Positions 1 to 8,606 are shown, counted from the first letter of the stretch. The stretch: 20,067 nucleotides of DNA from JAFDZW01 sp038229915 (GCA_038229915.1 JBBRNY010000042.1:1-20067), one strand, 5' to 3'. Made by a program: numbers and translations. The notes: generated by a model not told the origin, from the letters alone.

Positions 1-30
1 CTTTATGCCCGTATCTTGTTTGGAGGTGCG

Positions 31-70
31 AAAAATCTGTAGGTTTTTTTCTACGGACGATAGTTTTTTT
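31..70 (+). terminator. possible weak terminator hairpin at the left edge
   Basis: TCTGTAG (36-42) can pair with CTACGGA (51-57), with one G-U pair and a T-rich 8-base loop. A run of seven T follows at 64-70. This could end a transcript that enters from before the window. The stem is short, the spacer to the T run is long, and no upstream gene is visible, so this is weak. The rest of 1-120 shows no gene that I can support, and I see no convincing promoter for the tRNA. Confidence 0.25.
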
Positions 71-120
71 CGACCCATAAGCCCATTAAAACAAAAGAGT
101 TAAGAAGCTTATGCGTTCAT

Positions 121-206
121 GCCGATGTGGCGAAATTGGTAGACGCAACGGACTTAAAATCCGTTGAGTGGTAACACTCGTGCCGGTTCGACTCCGGCCA
201 TCGGTA
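121..206 (+). tRNA. tRNA-Leu (anticodon UAA)
   Basis: This 86-base cloverleaf decodes UUA leucine codons. The acceptor arms are GCCGATG and CATCGGT, which pair fully with a G1-U72 wobble, followed by discriminator A. The anticodon arm is ACGGA / CTTAAAA / TCCGT, which places TAA at positions 34-36. A long variable arm (GAGTGGTAACACTC) is typical of class II tRNAs such as Leu. The T arm GCCGG-TTCGACT-CCGGC is canonical. No CCA is encoded. The der start codon lies 24 bases downstream with no terminator between, so tRNA and der may be co-transcribed and separated by tRNA 3' processing. Confidence 0.95.
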
Positions 207-230
207 CACAATCACGTTATATTCCTCAAT

Positions 231-1538
231 ATGTCATTACCACTTGTCGCAATTGTTGGACGCCCAAATGTCGGGAAGTCCACGCTTTTCAACCGCCTCG
301 TAGGCGAGCGACGAGCCATAACCGAATCGATCTCCGGTGTAACACGTGATCGTATCTACGCCAAAGCCGATTGGGCTGGGCGCGATTTTCTCTTGGTCGA
401 TACTGGCGGTATCGTGCCTGTTTCCGATGATATTTTTGAGCGTTCGATACGCCGTCAAGCCGAGATCGCTATTCTCGAAGCCGCGGTTATTCTTTTTGTG
501 GTCGATGTTACCGCGAGCATTCATCCGCTTGATAGTGAGATCGCCGAGATGCTTCGCCGCTCTGGGAAAAAAGTGATGGTCATTACCAACAAAGTTGATA
601 ATGCCAAACGCGATCTGATGCGTCCCGAATTTTATGCTCTTGGTCTTGGGGAGCCCTACCCGTCGAGCGCGATGAGCGGTAGATACGTCGGCGATTTTCT
701 TGATGTGCTACTGACGCTGTTACCGCCTGAAGGTGAGCCCGAAGATCCTACAGTAATGAAGCTTGCGATCGTTGGCAAGCCGAATGTTGGCAAATCAAGT
801 TTCCTGAATGCTTTGCTCGGCGAAGAGCGCGCCATTGTGACGCCCATTGCCGGCACGACCCGTGATTCTATCCATACGACTTATACTTATTATGGCAAGC
901 AGATCACATTGATCGATACCGCTGGTATCCGCCGTAAAAAATATATGGATGATTCGCTCGAACTCTATTCCATCGTTCGTACGATGAAAGCCATTGAAGA
1001 ATGCGACATCGCGCTGATCCTCGTTGATGCAACGCAGGGTGTGACCAAACAAGATGCCCATATTCTTAATGATGTGGTTGATGCACGAAAAGGTGCTATC
1101 ATTGTCGTGAACAAATGGGATCTTGTTGAAAAAGAAACCAACACGGCGATGCAGTTTGAAAAAGAAGTTTATGGAATGGTCACAACCTTGAGTTATGTGC
1201 CATTAGTATTTATTAGTGCACTCACCCATCAACGTCATACAAAGCCGATCGATCTGGCACTGACAGCATTTGAAGAACGCAGAAAACATATTAAGACTTC
1301 AGAACTCAATGAGTTCTTATTGCCCGAGATAGAAAAAGTACCACCACCATCGGTACAAGGGCGCGATCTTCGTATTAATTATATCACGCAGGTAAAATCG
1401 GAGCCGCCACTGTTCGCATTTTTCTCGAATTACCCTGAGATCATACCTGACAGCTACAAACGCTATCTCGAACGCAGGATTCGTGAGCAGTATGGTTTTA
1501 TTGGCGTACCGATCTCAATGATCTTCCGCCGCAAATAA
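231..1538 (+). CDS. der: ribosome biogenesis GTPase Der (EngA)
   Basis: Der is an essential cytoplasmic GTPase with two GTPase domains in tandem, needed for maturation of the 50S ribosomal subunit. Domain 1 shows the P-loop GRPNVGKST (residues 10-18), DTGG (57-60) and NKVD (120-123). Domain 2 shows GKPNVGKSS (182-190), DTAG (229-232) and NKWD (294-297). A KH-like C-terminal domain fills about 350-435 and ends with the typical YGFxGVPI...RRK tail. The 435-residue length fits the family. I chose the ATG at 231 because the protein then begins directly with MSLPLVAIVGRPNVGK. An in-frame ATG at 168 would run through the tRNA. There is no Shine-Dalgarno sequence. Its stop lies 1 base from the stop of the convergent gene, with no terminator between. 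Confidence 0.97.
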   Translation: MSLPLVAIVGRPNVGKSTLFNRLVGERRAITESISGVTRDRIYAKADWAGRDFLLVDTGGIVPVSDDIFERSIRRQAEIAILEAAVILFVVDVTASIHPLDSEIAEMLRRSGKKVMVITNKVDNAKRDLMRPEFYALGLGEPYPSSAMSGRYVGDFLDVLLTLLPPEGEPEDPTVMKLAIVGKPNVGKSSFLNALLGEERAIVTPIAGTTRDSIHTTYTYYGKQITLIDTAGIRRKKYMDDSLELYSIVRTMKAIEECDIALILVDATQGVTKQDAHILNDVVDARKGAIIVVNKWDLVEKETNTAMQFEKEVYGMVTTLSYVPLVFISALTHQRHTKPIDLALTAFEERRKHIKTSELNEFLLPEIEKVPPPSVQGRDLRINYITQVKSEPPLFAFFSNYPEIIPDSYKRYLERRIREQYGFIGVPISMIFRRK

Positions 1539-1539
1539 T

Positions 1540-2268
1540 TTATTTACCGACCTTGAGAACTCTCGTAATGGTCTGAGGTGATTGTGTACCGATCTGATCG
1601 ATTACACAACGAACATAGTATGAACCGCTGGCAATAGGGTGTTTCGCTTTATCGGTGCCATCAAAAGTTAATTCAAATACTCCTTCGGGTTTAATATCTT
1701 TTTCGAGGAAGCTGCGCACGAGCGTTCCAAGTTCGTCATAGAGTTGTAATGTGATACGAGATTGTCCGACAAGTTGTAGCTTGAAGCGCCATGACTTTGC
1801 CTTCTTTGAAGGTTTAAGGATACTAAAGTCTGTAATTAGTTTTTTTGCCAGATCCTCCGGCTTAAGACCTTTGCCTTGAACGCCAACCGACACGGAATCG
1901 CCTGGAGTAAGTAATACAAGCCTGGAATTGTGTTCACCAACGGCAGATGCTTTAAAACAAATACTGATCGTCAGTTGCCCTTTTGCCTGAATCGTGATCG
2001 GCATCATCTGTGGTGTCGGTGAGGGGATAGCATAATTTTTCTCGTCGGCAACGTAAAGTCGTTTTACTGTTTGGGGGGCAGAAGTAGTGTTTATCAAGGT
2101 AACATACATACATGATTGCACCCCGATTCCTTGACCACCGAAGCGTACTTCGTTCACATTAAAAACGAATGAGGGGATCGGCTCAGTCGGCGGAGGAATT
2201 TGCTGTGCGGATGTAACGGAAACCCCAAACACCAAAAGTAACGCAACAATATAAGATCTTCTCGTCAT
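1540..2268 (-). CDS. secreted protein with C-terminal T9SS-sorting / FlgD-like domain
   Basis: This 242-residue protein starts with a clear signal peptide (about 1-21, ending VTSAQQ). A beta-rich, immunoglobulin-like region (about 35-130) follows; it resembles the ASH/choice-of-anchor domains common in secreted Bacteroidetes proteins. The C-terminal 90 residues look like a FlgD/Por-secretion sorting domain: a ITLQLYDELGTLVRSF strand pair, then GSYYVR and a basic end (RVLKVGK). Such domains direct export by type IX secretion and surface attachment. It lies 80 bases downstream of the helix-hairpin-helix barrel gene on the same strand and may share its transcript. Function beyond export is unknown. 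The signal peptide is firm; the sorting-domain assignment is by pattern. Confidence 0.75.
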   Translation of the reverse strand: MTRRSYIVALLLVFGVSVTSAQQIPPPTEPIPSFVFNVNEVRFGGQGIGVQSCMYVTLINTTSAPQTVKRLYVADEKNYAIPSPTPQMMPITIQAKGQLTISICFKASAVGEHNSRLVLLTPGDSVSVGVQGKGLKPEDLAKKLITDFSILKPSKKAKSWRFKLQLVGQSRITLQLYDELGTLVRSFLEKDIKPEGVFELTFDGTDKAKHPIASGSYYVRCVIDQIGTQSPQTITRVLKVGK

Positions 2269-2348
2269 AACAGTAGGTAGAATGTTCGCTTATCAATAGC
2301 GTTGGTAATAACGTATTTATGCAGAAGAAGCGTTCTTTTGGGTATAGC

Positions 2349-4331
2349 TTAAAATCGGGCATCACATTGGAACCCAAGTAACGTCTTGTGCGTGAGGCCA
2401 GAAGTTATTGGATAAGCATAGGCTGACTCAGCAATTGATGCCGCGACCGAAATTCCGCTTGCAATATTATACTGAAGAAGTACCGCATAGTGTGCACCAT
2501 TTCCAAAAAATTGTAGAAAGGAGGCATTCCCCGGGAGGTCAGCATCACGACCATAGAATCTTGATCCAAACGAATCAGTGTGATAGAACGTAGCACTGAG
2601 AGTGAGCTTAAAATTTATTGTTGGGACATACTGAGTAGTAACTCGAAGAAGTTTTCCATATTCAGCAAAGCCGTTGCTTGTTTGGATAAGATACCGTCCT
2701 TCTGCCGAAATATTAAAATTATTTGAGAAGTACTGTTTTACTTTTAACGGTATCTCATATCTTGAACTCCGTGGGGAATTGGTATCCAAAGACAATTTGT
2801 ATGTATAATGAAAATCGCCGGTTAATACAGTATTGGGGAGAGTATATGACAAGCCAAAGGTCGCTCTTGTTGTTGATTTTATTAGAAATGTGTCACTCGG
2901 ATTGATCAAATTCCGAGCATTTACAATGTATCCATAAATTGAAAGATCGTTTGTGGCGCTCAATAAAAAGCCACCATAGAGCCCTCGCTCATTTTGGGCA
3001 TCATTACTGTAAAGACCAAGTGTATTTCCAAATGGAGAGTAAAATGTAGCAGGAAGATCATGATAATTTAAGGTTATTCGAAGAGAAGAAAACGGCTCGA
3101 ACAATGCAGTGATGGCAAAAGCACCGGTGTTGACCCAATCGGAAAATGTTCTCGCATATTCAGCATTAATACTAATAGGGTCTATTGTGGTACTCAAAGA
3201 TAGTGAAGCCATGGTATGCTCAGTGCCTCGGAAACGGAAAGAGTTTGAATCTATCGTGCTAATGGGAAGATCAAAACTTGTTTTGAATGCGGTTAACATT
3301 ATTGTGAAAGCACGTTCTGCCGAATCGCTCAGAGAAAAAGAAATATTTCCTCCGAACATTGTTTGTCTCGAAACATTTTGCCTACTGATCTCTAATGAAG
3401 TACGATGAAGTCCTGTTTGTGGAATGTAGGTGATCGTTTCGGAATCGACTTGTGCATCTATCTTACGATCAGAAAAGAAACCCGCTATACGAAGACCATT
3501 GTCTTGAATTTCGGCGGCAGCTCCGCGGAAATACTGTAACGAACTGCTTGAACGATAAGCTCGAAAGCCATCGGCAGGTAACATTGGATTGATAAGCGTT
3601 TGTTTGGAAGGATACTGAGCCATTCCGCGACTAAAGAGCAATCCATTGCCATAACTCAATGAATAATCACCAAGACAAAGATTGCTCAAAACAATATTTT
3701 CAGTTATTGGAATCGCTCTAAGAATAGAGAGAGAACCTACAAGATGATCAAAGTACATCGGCTCTCCTGGGGCTTTTGATTGCAGTAACGAAAAAGAAAT
3801 ATCTGAGGCGTTGATATTGATCGAAGATGCTGTCTTAATAGGCGAGCCTTTGTATGTATGATTCACATATTCTGGGTTATTCAAAGCATTTGGATCAAAA
3901 ATAACCCGCGTTCGAAGTGCTATCCTATTGCGTATTGAAGTCGGCCTATATGATATATAGGGTTTGTTTGCTTGAAAAATAGTGGGACGCATTAGTGAAT
4001 GTAACGAAAGAGTATTTGACATTCCCCGAGCTTTCAGAATTCGCTGTTGGTCGAGCCGACTTAGTGTCGGAATATCGAGTAGCTCATTTCTATTGGTAAA
4101 TGCTATCGAAATAGGAAATTGAAGTATCTGATCAAGATAATCAGTCAATAATTGTGTCTGCTCTAAGAGAATGTCTTCTTGCCCAGGATTTAGCGGTGGC
4201 TCTAAAAAATCATTACGCACTTCTTCATCGGTAATAATATCAGTATTACTGAGTGAGTCAGTTTGTTGTGCGCGAAGGATCGAAGGCAACGTGATGCTAC
4301 AAATAAGCAAGATCAGAAGTGATCTTACCAT
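2349..4331 (-). CDS. helix-hairpin-helix plus outer-membrane beta-barrel protein
   Basis: This 660-residue envelope protein has a signal peptide (1-21, ending LRAQQ). An acidic linker is followed by a helix-hairpin-helix-like stretch at about 80-102 (NELLDIPTLSRLDQQRIL). The remaining 500 or more residues are alternating aromatic, polar beta strands ending in a C-terminal Phe (CDARF), as expected of outer-membrane barrels. Families joining ComEA-like helix-hairpin-helix segments to a barrel are known as hypothetical proteins in Bacteroidetes and Chlorobi; the hairpin binds DNA in ComEA, but DNA binding here is untested. Its start overlaps the end of the PorV-like gene by 7 bases, so the two are very likely co-translated and work together. 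No specific function can be named. Confidence 0.75.
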   Translation of the reverse strand: MVRSLLILLICSITLPSILRAQQTDSLSNTDIITDEEVRNDFLEPPLNPGQEDILLEQTQLLTDYLDQILQFPISIAFTNRNELLDIPTLSRLDQQRILKARGMSNTLSLHSLMRPTIFQANKPYISYRPTSIRNRIALRTRVIFDPNALNNPEYVNHTYKGSPIKTASSININASDISFSLLQSKAPGEPMYFDHLVGSLSILRAIPITENIVLSNLCLGDYSLSYGNGLLFSRGMAQYPSKQTLINPMLPADGFRAYRSSSSLQYFRGAAAEIQDNGLRIAGFFSDRKIDAQVDSETITYIPQTGLHRTSLEISRQNVSRQTMFGGNISFSLSDSAERAFTIMLTAFKTSFDLPISTIDSNSFRFRGTEHTMASLSLSTTIDPISINAEYARTFSDWVNTGAFAITALFEPFSSLRITLNYHDLPATFYSPFGNTLGLYSNDAQNERGLYGGFLLSATNDLSIYGYIVNARNLINPSDTFLIKSTTRATFGLSYTLPNTVLTGDFHYTYKLSLDTNSPRSSRYEIPLKVKQYFSNNFNISAEGRYLIQTSNGFAEYGKLLRVTTQYVPTINFKLTLSATFYHTDSFGSRFYGRDADLPGNASFLQFFGNGAHYAVLLQYNIASGISVAASIAESAYAYPITSGLTHKTLLGFQCDARF

Positions 4332-5182
4332 CGGACGTTTAACCCAAAAGTAAACGTATTTCCAAATATACTTCCAAACCGAGTGCCAATGTCAATGCCG
4401 ATCACATCGTACTTCAATCCGACACCGGCTGTAAAATCCCCATTATCGGTCGATGTACCTGCACGCAGGATAAGATAGGTTACGGGAGAGTATGAAGCAC
4501 CAAAATGTATCGTGAGCCCAACTGGGTCTTGCTCTTCAAGTGATGTGTAGATACTGATCGGCACATCAATGGGATGAAAAGAGGCTCCGAGCAGAAATAT
4601 TTGCGGACGGACTTCTCGCTTTTCGTTGCTAATGGTAAAGCCACTTCCAAGTAAATTAATGGCAGTCGCACCGATCGAAAACTCCGAATTCAGATCGAAC
4701 GAAAGACCCAGATCGAGTAAATAAAATTTTAATGGTTGGTAGGCAGAAGAAAACGTAAATGATTCGTATCGGAATCTTGTGCCGATAGATGCAGTGCGAC
4801 TTCCGGAAAGTTGGAAAGATCTATTGATGCCAATATATGCTTCGGCGTCAGCGTAGGAGTCCGAAAATCGTTGCTGTGCAAAACCAAGAGAAAACGATAG
4901 CCCAAGGTTTGCTGAATAGAATATCCCCTCTGTTGATGCAGTGTATGCATCGGCTAAACCTTGCTCGTTTGGGGTCACTCCGAGCGAAATGACAAACGGA
5001 TGAATTGAATCTGCTGAATTCTGCGAGGGATTAATATTGAGAGAATGGGTAGTCGCGCCGGATTGAATAGAGCCACTGAGTGTGCGGGATTCGGCTGACT
5101 CGAGATGAATTACTTGCGCTTGTACACAAGTCGAATAGAAAACCACAACGAAAACGAGAGGGATGAGTCGGGGAGAAAACAT
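4325..5182 (-). CDS. PorV/FadL-like outer-membrane beta-barrel protein
   Basis: This 285-residue protein has a signal peptide (1-22, cleavage near VQAQ). About ten beta strands follow, with recurring phrases seen in the PorV/UPF0164 type of outer-membrane protein (LLDLGLSFDLNSEFSIGATAINLLG, shown in part; TAGVGLKYDVIGIDIG), and the chain ends in Trp (LNVRW), a usual barrel end signal. PorV itself is nearly 400 residues and carries type IX cargo to the attachment complex, so this shorter protein is at most a relative. It is first in a minus-strand group with the helix-hairpin-helix barrel gene (7-base overlap). No Shine-Dalgarno is seen. A short inverted repeat lies in the leader. The barrel call is good; the PorV relation is tentative. 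Confidence 0.7.
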   Translation of the reverse strand: MFSPRLIPLVFVVVFYSTCVQAQVIHLESAESRTLSGSIQSGATTHSLNINPSQNSADSIHPFVISLGVTPNEQGLADAYTASTEGIFYSANLGLSFSLGFAQQRFSDSYADAEAYIGINRSFQLSGSRTASIGTRFRYESFTFSSAYQPLKFYLLDLGLSFDLNSEFSIGATAINLLGSGFTISNEKREVRPQIFLLGASFHPIDVPISIYTSLEEQDPVGLTIHFGASYSPVTYLILRAGTSTDNGDFTAGVGLKYDVIGIDIGTRFGSIFGNTFTFGLNVRW

Positions 5183-5186
5183 TCGA

Positions 5187-5202
5187 TTACTCTAATGAGT
5201 AA
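5187..5202. promoter_or_regulatory. short inverted repeat in the leader of the PorV-like gene
   Basis: TTACTC (5187-5192) and GAGTAA (5197-5202) are perfect 6-base arms around TAAT. They lie 5-20 bases upstream of the minus-strand start at 5182, where a ribosome or an operator-binding protein would sit. It could be a leader hairpin, an operator or chance. Confidence 0.25.
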
Positions 5203-5215
5203 AAGCGGAGAAAGT

Positions 5216-5251
5216 AAAAAGGGCTTCCGAAGTTATTCGGAAGCCCTTTTT
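5216..5251 (-). terminator. strong rho-independent terminator after the DUF1573-cytochrome gene
   Basis: A perfect hairpin: GGGCTTCCGAA (5221-5231) pairs with TTCGGAAGCCC (5236-5246) around a GTTA loop, flanked by A5 (5216-5220) and T5 (5247-5251), so the stem can extend to 16 pairs. It begins 7 bases beyond the minus-strand stop at 5259 and separates that transcript from the PorV-like gene. The symmetric A and T tracts would allow function in both directions, but no plus-strand gene ends here. Confidence 0.9.
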
Positions 5252-5258
5252 CGAAAGG

Positions 5259-6101
5259 TTAGTTCGTCTTTGGCGGTGTTGTTGATGCGCCTGACTTCAT
5301 CATACGTTCGCGAACCAAGTTCTTTTTGAACGCGCTGAGATAATCAACGAGCGAAGCAATTTCTTCGTCGCCGAGAGGTCCTTTGTAGCGTTTGTGGAAT
5401 TGTGGCATATTCGTGTTTGCAATTCCCTCGGTGATGATCTTTTTCCATTGCTCAGGAGTATGGTTCATCATATCGTCGCTGACGATGTCCGGACCTGGCT
5501 TGTTGTCGGCTTTGAGGCCGTGACAGATCGCGCAATCTGCTTCATAGAGCTTTGCACCAAGTTCGCCTTTACCTTTATCGACATGGCAGCTTCCGCAATT
5601 TCCTTGGAAGACACCATCGAGGTGCATCATATCTTTATGAGCAAGTTTCGAATGATAGATCACTCCATGAATACGAAGCGTTTTTTGCGGCTCGACAACA
5701 GAGTTTGAAACAACGTTGATCGTTTTGGTAAATCCGCCTTCGGCTTTGTTATGCGGATCAAAAGTGACCTTAAGTGTCGAGACTTTTCCTGGTCCGATTT
5801 TTTTCGTACCGATCACGGCCGCTGTACAACCGCAAGATGGGTTCGCACTCATAATTTCGAGTGTATCGGTGCCGGTGTTGCTCAGCATAAATGTGACTTC
5901 GGCTGAACCTTGTTGCTCAACTTTGCCGAAATCGTGATCAAGTTCATTAACGGTCAATTTTGGTCCTTTGTTGGTATCAACGGGAGTAAAGAGACCACCA
6001 AATGCTCGAGTCGGTTGGAAACTTCCCGTTGCCAGCACCAACGCCAACAATGCGGCGCATCCAAATGCGACGGACAGGAGATATTTACGATTCTGTTTCA
6101 T
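5259..6101 (-). CDS. DUF1573 - dihaem cytochrome c fusion protein
   Basis: This 280-residue exported electron-transfer protein has an N-terminal signal or anchor helix (about 8-25). A DUF1573 immunoglobulin-like domain (about 48-147) carries the family's SCGC motif (Cys90, Cys92). Two haem c sites follow, CGSCH (169-173) and CAICH (190-194). The second starts a normal class I cytochrome c fold, with Met232 in NTNMPQF as likely sixth ligand and a closing helix EEIASLVDYLSAF. Only 16 residues separate the two haem sites, so the first haem sits on a short insert with no obvious Met ligand. Each part is common; this joining is less so. It lies 72 bases after tsaB and may be read through from that operon. 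The partner is unknown; periplasmic location is inferred. Confidence 0.85.
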   Translation of the reverse strand: MKQNRKYLLSVAFGCAALLALVLATGSFQPTRAFGGLFTPVDTNKGPKLTVNELDHDFGKVEQQGSAEVTFMLSNTGTDTLEIMSANPSCGCTAAVIGTKKIGPGKVSTLKVTFDPHNKAEGGFTKTINVVSNSVVEPQKTLRIHGVIYHSKLAHKDMMHLDGVFQGNCGSCHVDKGKGELGAKLYEADCAICHGLKADNKPGPDIVSDDMMNHTPEQWKKIITEGIANTNMPQFHKRYKGPLGDEEIASLVDYLSAFKKNLVRERMMKSGASTTPPKTN

Positions 6102-6173
6102 ATTCTATTAAAGCGTTAAATGTAATTCTGGGGTACGTTATAGGTAAATTAATATCGGGTAAAAAAGGTTCGC

Positions 6174-6824
6174 CTAAGTGCTTAGTACTGACGGATGAGG
6201 CTTGAAATCGGTACCGTAAAAAGGCTCCAAGTTTGCAACCGAATCTGAGGGAGTACCATTTTTACAGCAATCGATCAGCACCTTCATACTCAGCTCTACG
6301 GGGTGAACGATGATGTTGTTTCTCTGAAAAACATCGATCAATTCCTTTGAGCCCAACAAATACTTCGGCTGGGTCGATATAATATGATCGATAGTATCGT
6401 AGGTCACCTCTTCGGGAGAAGAAAACGTCGAGAAATAGACAGAGCTTTTTTCATATCCTAAGAGCGCAATTCCATCAACGATCGCATCCAGTTGTTCAAG
6501 TGTGGCAGATTGTTTGATAATGGCATGAGCGATCATCGGGACAAGAGAAGCACCTGAACCAAAAGCAAGTCCTTTTGCAAAAGAGACACCGATCCTCAGA
6601 CCCGTAAACGACCCTGGTCCGTTGATAAAACCAATGCGTGATAGATCGTCAGTTTTGATAGAATGTGCTTCAAGTAATTTTGCAGTTTCGATAGCAAGCA
6701 TTCTGTCATGTATGCCGCGGTCATTTGGTGGAGTGATATAATGGAATTCCGCGATGAGCTCGCCACCATTATTCGCAAGGGCGATATGCAGATCTTTTGT
6801 CGAAGTATCGAAGACGAGGATCAT
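6174..6824 (-). CDS. tsaB: tRNA threonylcarbamoyladenosine biosynthesis protein TsaB
   Basis: TsaB (YeaZ) is the non-catalytic, ASKHA-fold partner of TsaD in the complex that adds the t6A modification at position 37 of tRNAs reading ANN codons. The protein is 216 residues. It starts MILVFDTST, as the family does, and has the hallmark GPGSFTGLRIG (69-79) followed by SFAKGLAFG. Its start overlaps the end of tsaE by 4 bases (ATGA), which suggests translational coupling with the ATPase of the same pathway. The length is near the usual 210-230. The C-terminal half is diverged, as is typical. Confidence 0.95.
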   Translation of the reverse strand: MILVFDTSTKDLHIALANNGGELIAEFHYITPPNDRGIHDRMLAIETAKLLEAHSIKTDDLSRIGFINGPGSFTGLRIGVSFAKGLAFGSGASLVPMIAHAIIKQSATLEQLDAIVDGIALLGYEKSSVYFSTFSSPEEVTYDTIDHIISTQPKYLLGSKELIDVFQRNNIIVHPVELSMKVLIDCCKNGTPSDSVANLEPFYGTDFKPHPSVLST

Positions 6825-7276
6825 AGTGTTGGAGCTGAAGAAATAGTGATACTTCGCTCGGAATTAGAAAGTGTTTTAAGTTCTACTTCAATTCGCATAG
6901 CGGGCAAATATTGCTCTATTCGTTCTGGCCATTCGATAATGCAAATACCATTTTTTGGATAAAGATACTCTTCGACACCAAGTTCGAGAAGTTCTTCCGG
7001 TGTTTCGAACCGATAGCAATCCAAATGGTAAAGAGTGAAAGCTGTCCCATCAAAAAACAACGCTGGGTATTCGTTTGCCAGAGCAAAGGTGGGCGAGGAA
7101 ATTTCGTCCTCTTGAATTCCGAATGCGTGGGCTATGCCTTTTGCGAACTGCGTTTTGCCTGCACCAAGCTCGCCACGCAACACGACAACATTGCCGATGA
7201 GAAGCTCGTCGTGTGCAAATTGTTTGCCGATGGCGATAGTCTCTGCCGCCGAGTGTGATGTAAAGACTCTATTCAA
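6821..7276 (-). CDS. tsaE: tRNA threonylcarbamoyladenosine biosynthesis ATPase TsaE
   Basis: TsaE (YjeE) is the small P-loop ATPase of the bacterial t6A complex TsaBDE in the cytoplasm. The protein is 151 residues. Visible motifs are the Walker A GELGAGKT (35-42), SSPTFALANEY (60-70), LYHLDCYR (82-89) and IIEWPER (113-119), all in the usual order. It starts 4 bases after the stop of the hydrolase gene and overlaps tsaB by 4 bases. From memory, tsaE next to porX is a recurring arrangement in Bacteroidetes; here the hydrolase gene lies between them. The stop codon is inside the overlap, so tsaB translation may depend on it. Confidence 0.96.
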   Translation of the reverse strand: MNRVFTSHSAAETIAIGKQFAHDELLIGNVVVLRGELGAGKTQFAKGIAHAFGIQEDEISSPTFALANEYPALFFDGTAFTLYHLDCYRFETPEELLELGVEEYLYPKNGICIIEWPERIEQYLPAMRIEVELKTLSNSERSITISSAPTL

Positions 7277-7280
7277 AATA

Positions 7281-8606
7281 CTAGTGATGGTTTATCCAAC
7301 CGGTGATAACGTTGATCACATTCTCGGATACATTCGAAGCGGTCTGGTAATCAGTGAAGGTGCCTTGCCCTGGCATAAATAGATGATACAAGCCGGGGAA
7401 AAGCATAAATGATACATTACTATTTTTTACGAGTGCTTCTTTCCAAATTTCAAAATCTTTCGGTCCGGCTTGGTAATCTTTATCGCCCTGAAGAATTAAA
7501 ACAGGAATTGAAAGTGCGGCTGTTGTTTTGATCTGATCTTCATGTGAAAGGTATTCCCAATAGGAAGGGGGCAACCCCAATAGTAGTGATGGCGAGGTTG
7601 TATCGCTGTATTGATGTTTTTTTATTCTTTCAACCTGTTCGCTGACTTTTTTGATCTGTACTATTGCTTTTTCCCTTGCCATTTGTTGTGGCAAGAGAAA
7701 TTCAATTTGATCGAGCACTACGTCTTCAAATTTGCGAGCCGGCGCTGCCATCATTATAATACCCGCGAGATGCTGATCTAATTCTGCGATCTTCGGAGCA
7801 AATTGTGCGCCTAAACTATGCCCAAGTACAATAATATTTGCGGTGTCAATTTCGCTGAAGCCTCTTGCTAACCGAATTGCACTCAGTGCATCATCGATGA
7901 CTTCTTCATTTGGAGTCATCTTGTTCACATCCGGCATACTCCTCAATCCATATACAAATGTACGCTTATCATATCGTAACGATGCAATACCGTGGGCTGC
8001 TAACCCCATTGCAATATCGAGGAATGGTTTGTTTGCCTGGATGCTCTCATCGCGGTCTTCGGGTCCGCTGCCGTGAACAAAAACAACTAGGGGAGGATGC
8101 TGTACATTTTTTGGGAGCATCAGTGTTGCCGGAAGTTTGAAGGTGTCGGTTGTGACGGTTACTTCTCGCTCGATCAAATTTTCGGGTTGCGCATAGCTCG
8201 GTAGCTTATAGTGCGCCTTTGTTCTCGGCGGCATCATAAAAAAACCAAGAATCTTTTTATCAGGGTTGAAAACGACCTTCATATCATACGTTGCTTTCTC
8301 GAACACACAACCGAGAAAGACCGATGGATATAATTTGTTGCTTTCAAATAATTCACTGTCTTGTTTGACCAGTTTGCCATAATTTTTAAGCAGTGGCTCC
8401 CAACTTGTTTTCAACGTTGAGTCATTGAGCACCTTTGATAGTGTGCTATCGAAGAGCAATGTGCACTCGCTATATCTTTTCGCGTCCAATAGCTTGAAAA
8501 ATTTCTTTGCCAAAGAAATATATTCTTGTTCTTGCGCAAACGAAGTTACGGTTGAACAACATAGTAGGAACACAACTACTAACGAGCGGGTATATCTATT
8601 GGTCAT
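7281..8606 (-). CDS. exported alpha/beta hydrolase with N-terminal DUF3887-like domain
   Basis: This 441-residue protein has a signal peptide (about 1-24, ending TSFAQ). A DUF3887-like segment (about 28-125, with YISLAKKFFKLLDAKRY) precedes an alpha/beta hydrolase domain. The oxyanion HGSGPEDRD (178-186), nucleophile elbow GHSLGA with Ser264, acid in QGDKD (Asp375 or Asp377) and His408 in GLYHLF make a complete catalytic set. It is probably a periplasmic or surface esterase or peptidase; the substrate is unknown. It is embedded between porX (ATGA overlap of 4 bases) and tsaE (4-base gap), so it is co-transcribed with the secretion regulator. This position may be chance or may reflect envelope function. 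Confidence 0.88.
   Translation of the reverse strand: MTNRYTRSLVVVFLLCCSTVTSFAQEQEYISLAKKFFKLLDAKRYSECTLLFDSTLSKVLNDSTLKTSWEPLLKNYGKLVKQDSELFESNKLYPSVFLGCVFEKATYDMKVVFNPDKKILGFFMMPPRTKAHYKLPSYAQPENLIEREVTVTTDTFKLPATLMLPKNVQHPPLVVFVHGSGPEDRDESIQANKPFLDIAMGLAAHGIASLRYDKRTFVYGLRSMPDVNKMTPNEEVIDDALSAIRLARGFSEIDTANIIVLGHSLGAQFAPKIAELDQHLAGIIMMAAPARKFEDVVLDQIEFLLPQQMAREKAIVQIKKVSEQVERIKKHQYSDTTSPSLLLGLPPSYWEYLSHEDQIKTTAALSIPVLILQGDKDYQAGPKDFEIWKEALVKNSNVSFMLFPGLYHLFMPGQGTFTDYQTASNVSENVINVITGWINHH

Noticed and set aside
168..230. Upstream extension of der to an ATG at 168
   Set aside because: It would translate through the tRNA-Leu gene, and the extra residues do not belong to the Der family; the protein starts naturally at 231.
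1533..1545. AAATAA-T-TTATTT symmetry at the convergent stops of der and its neighbour
   Set aside because: It arises from two facing TAA stop codons in AT-rich sequence and has no GC stem, so it is not a terminator.
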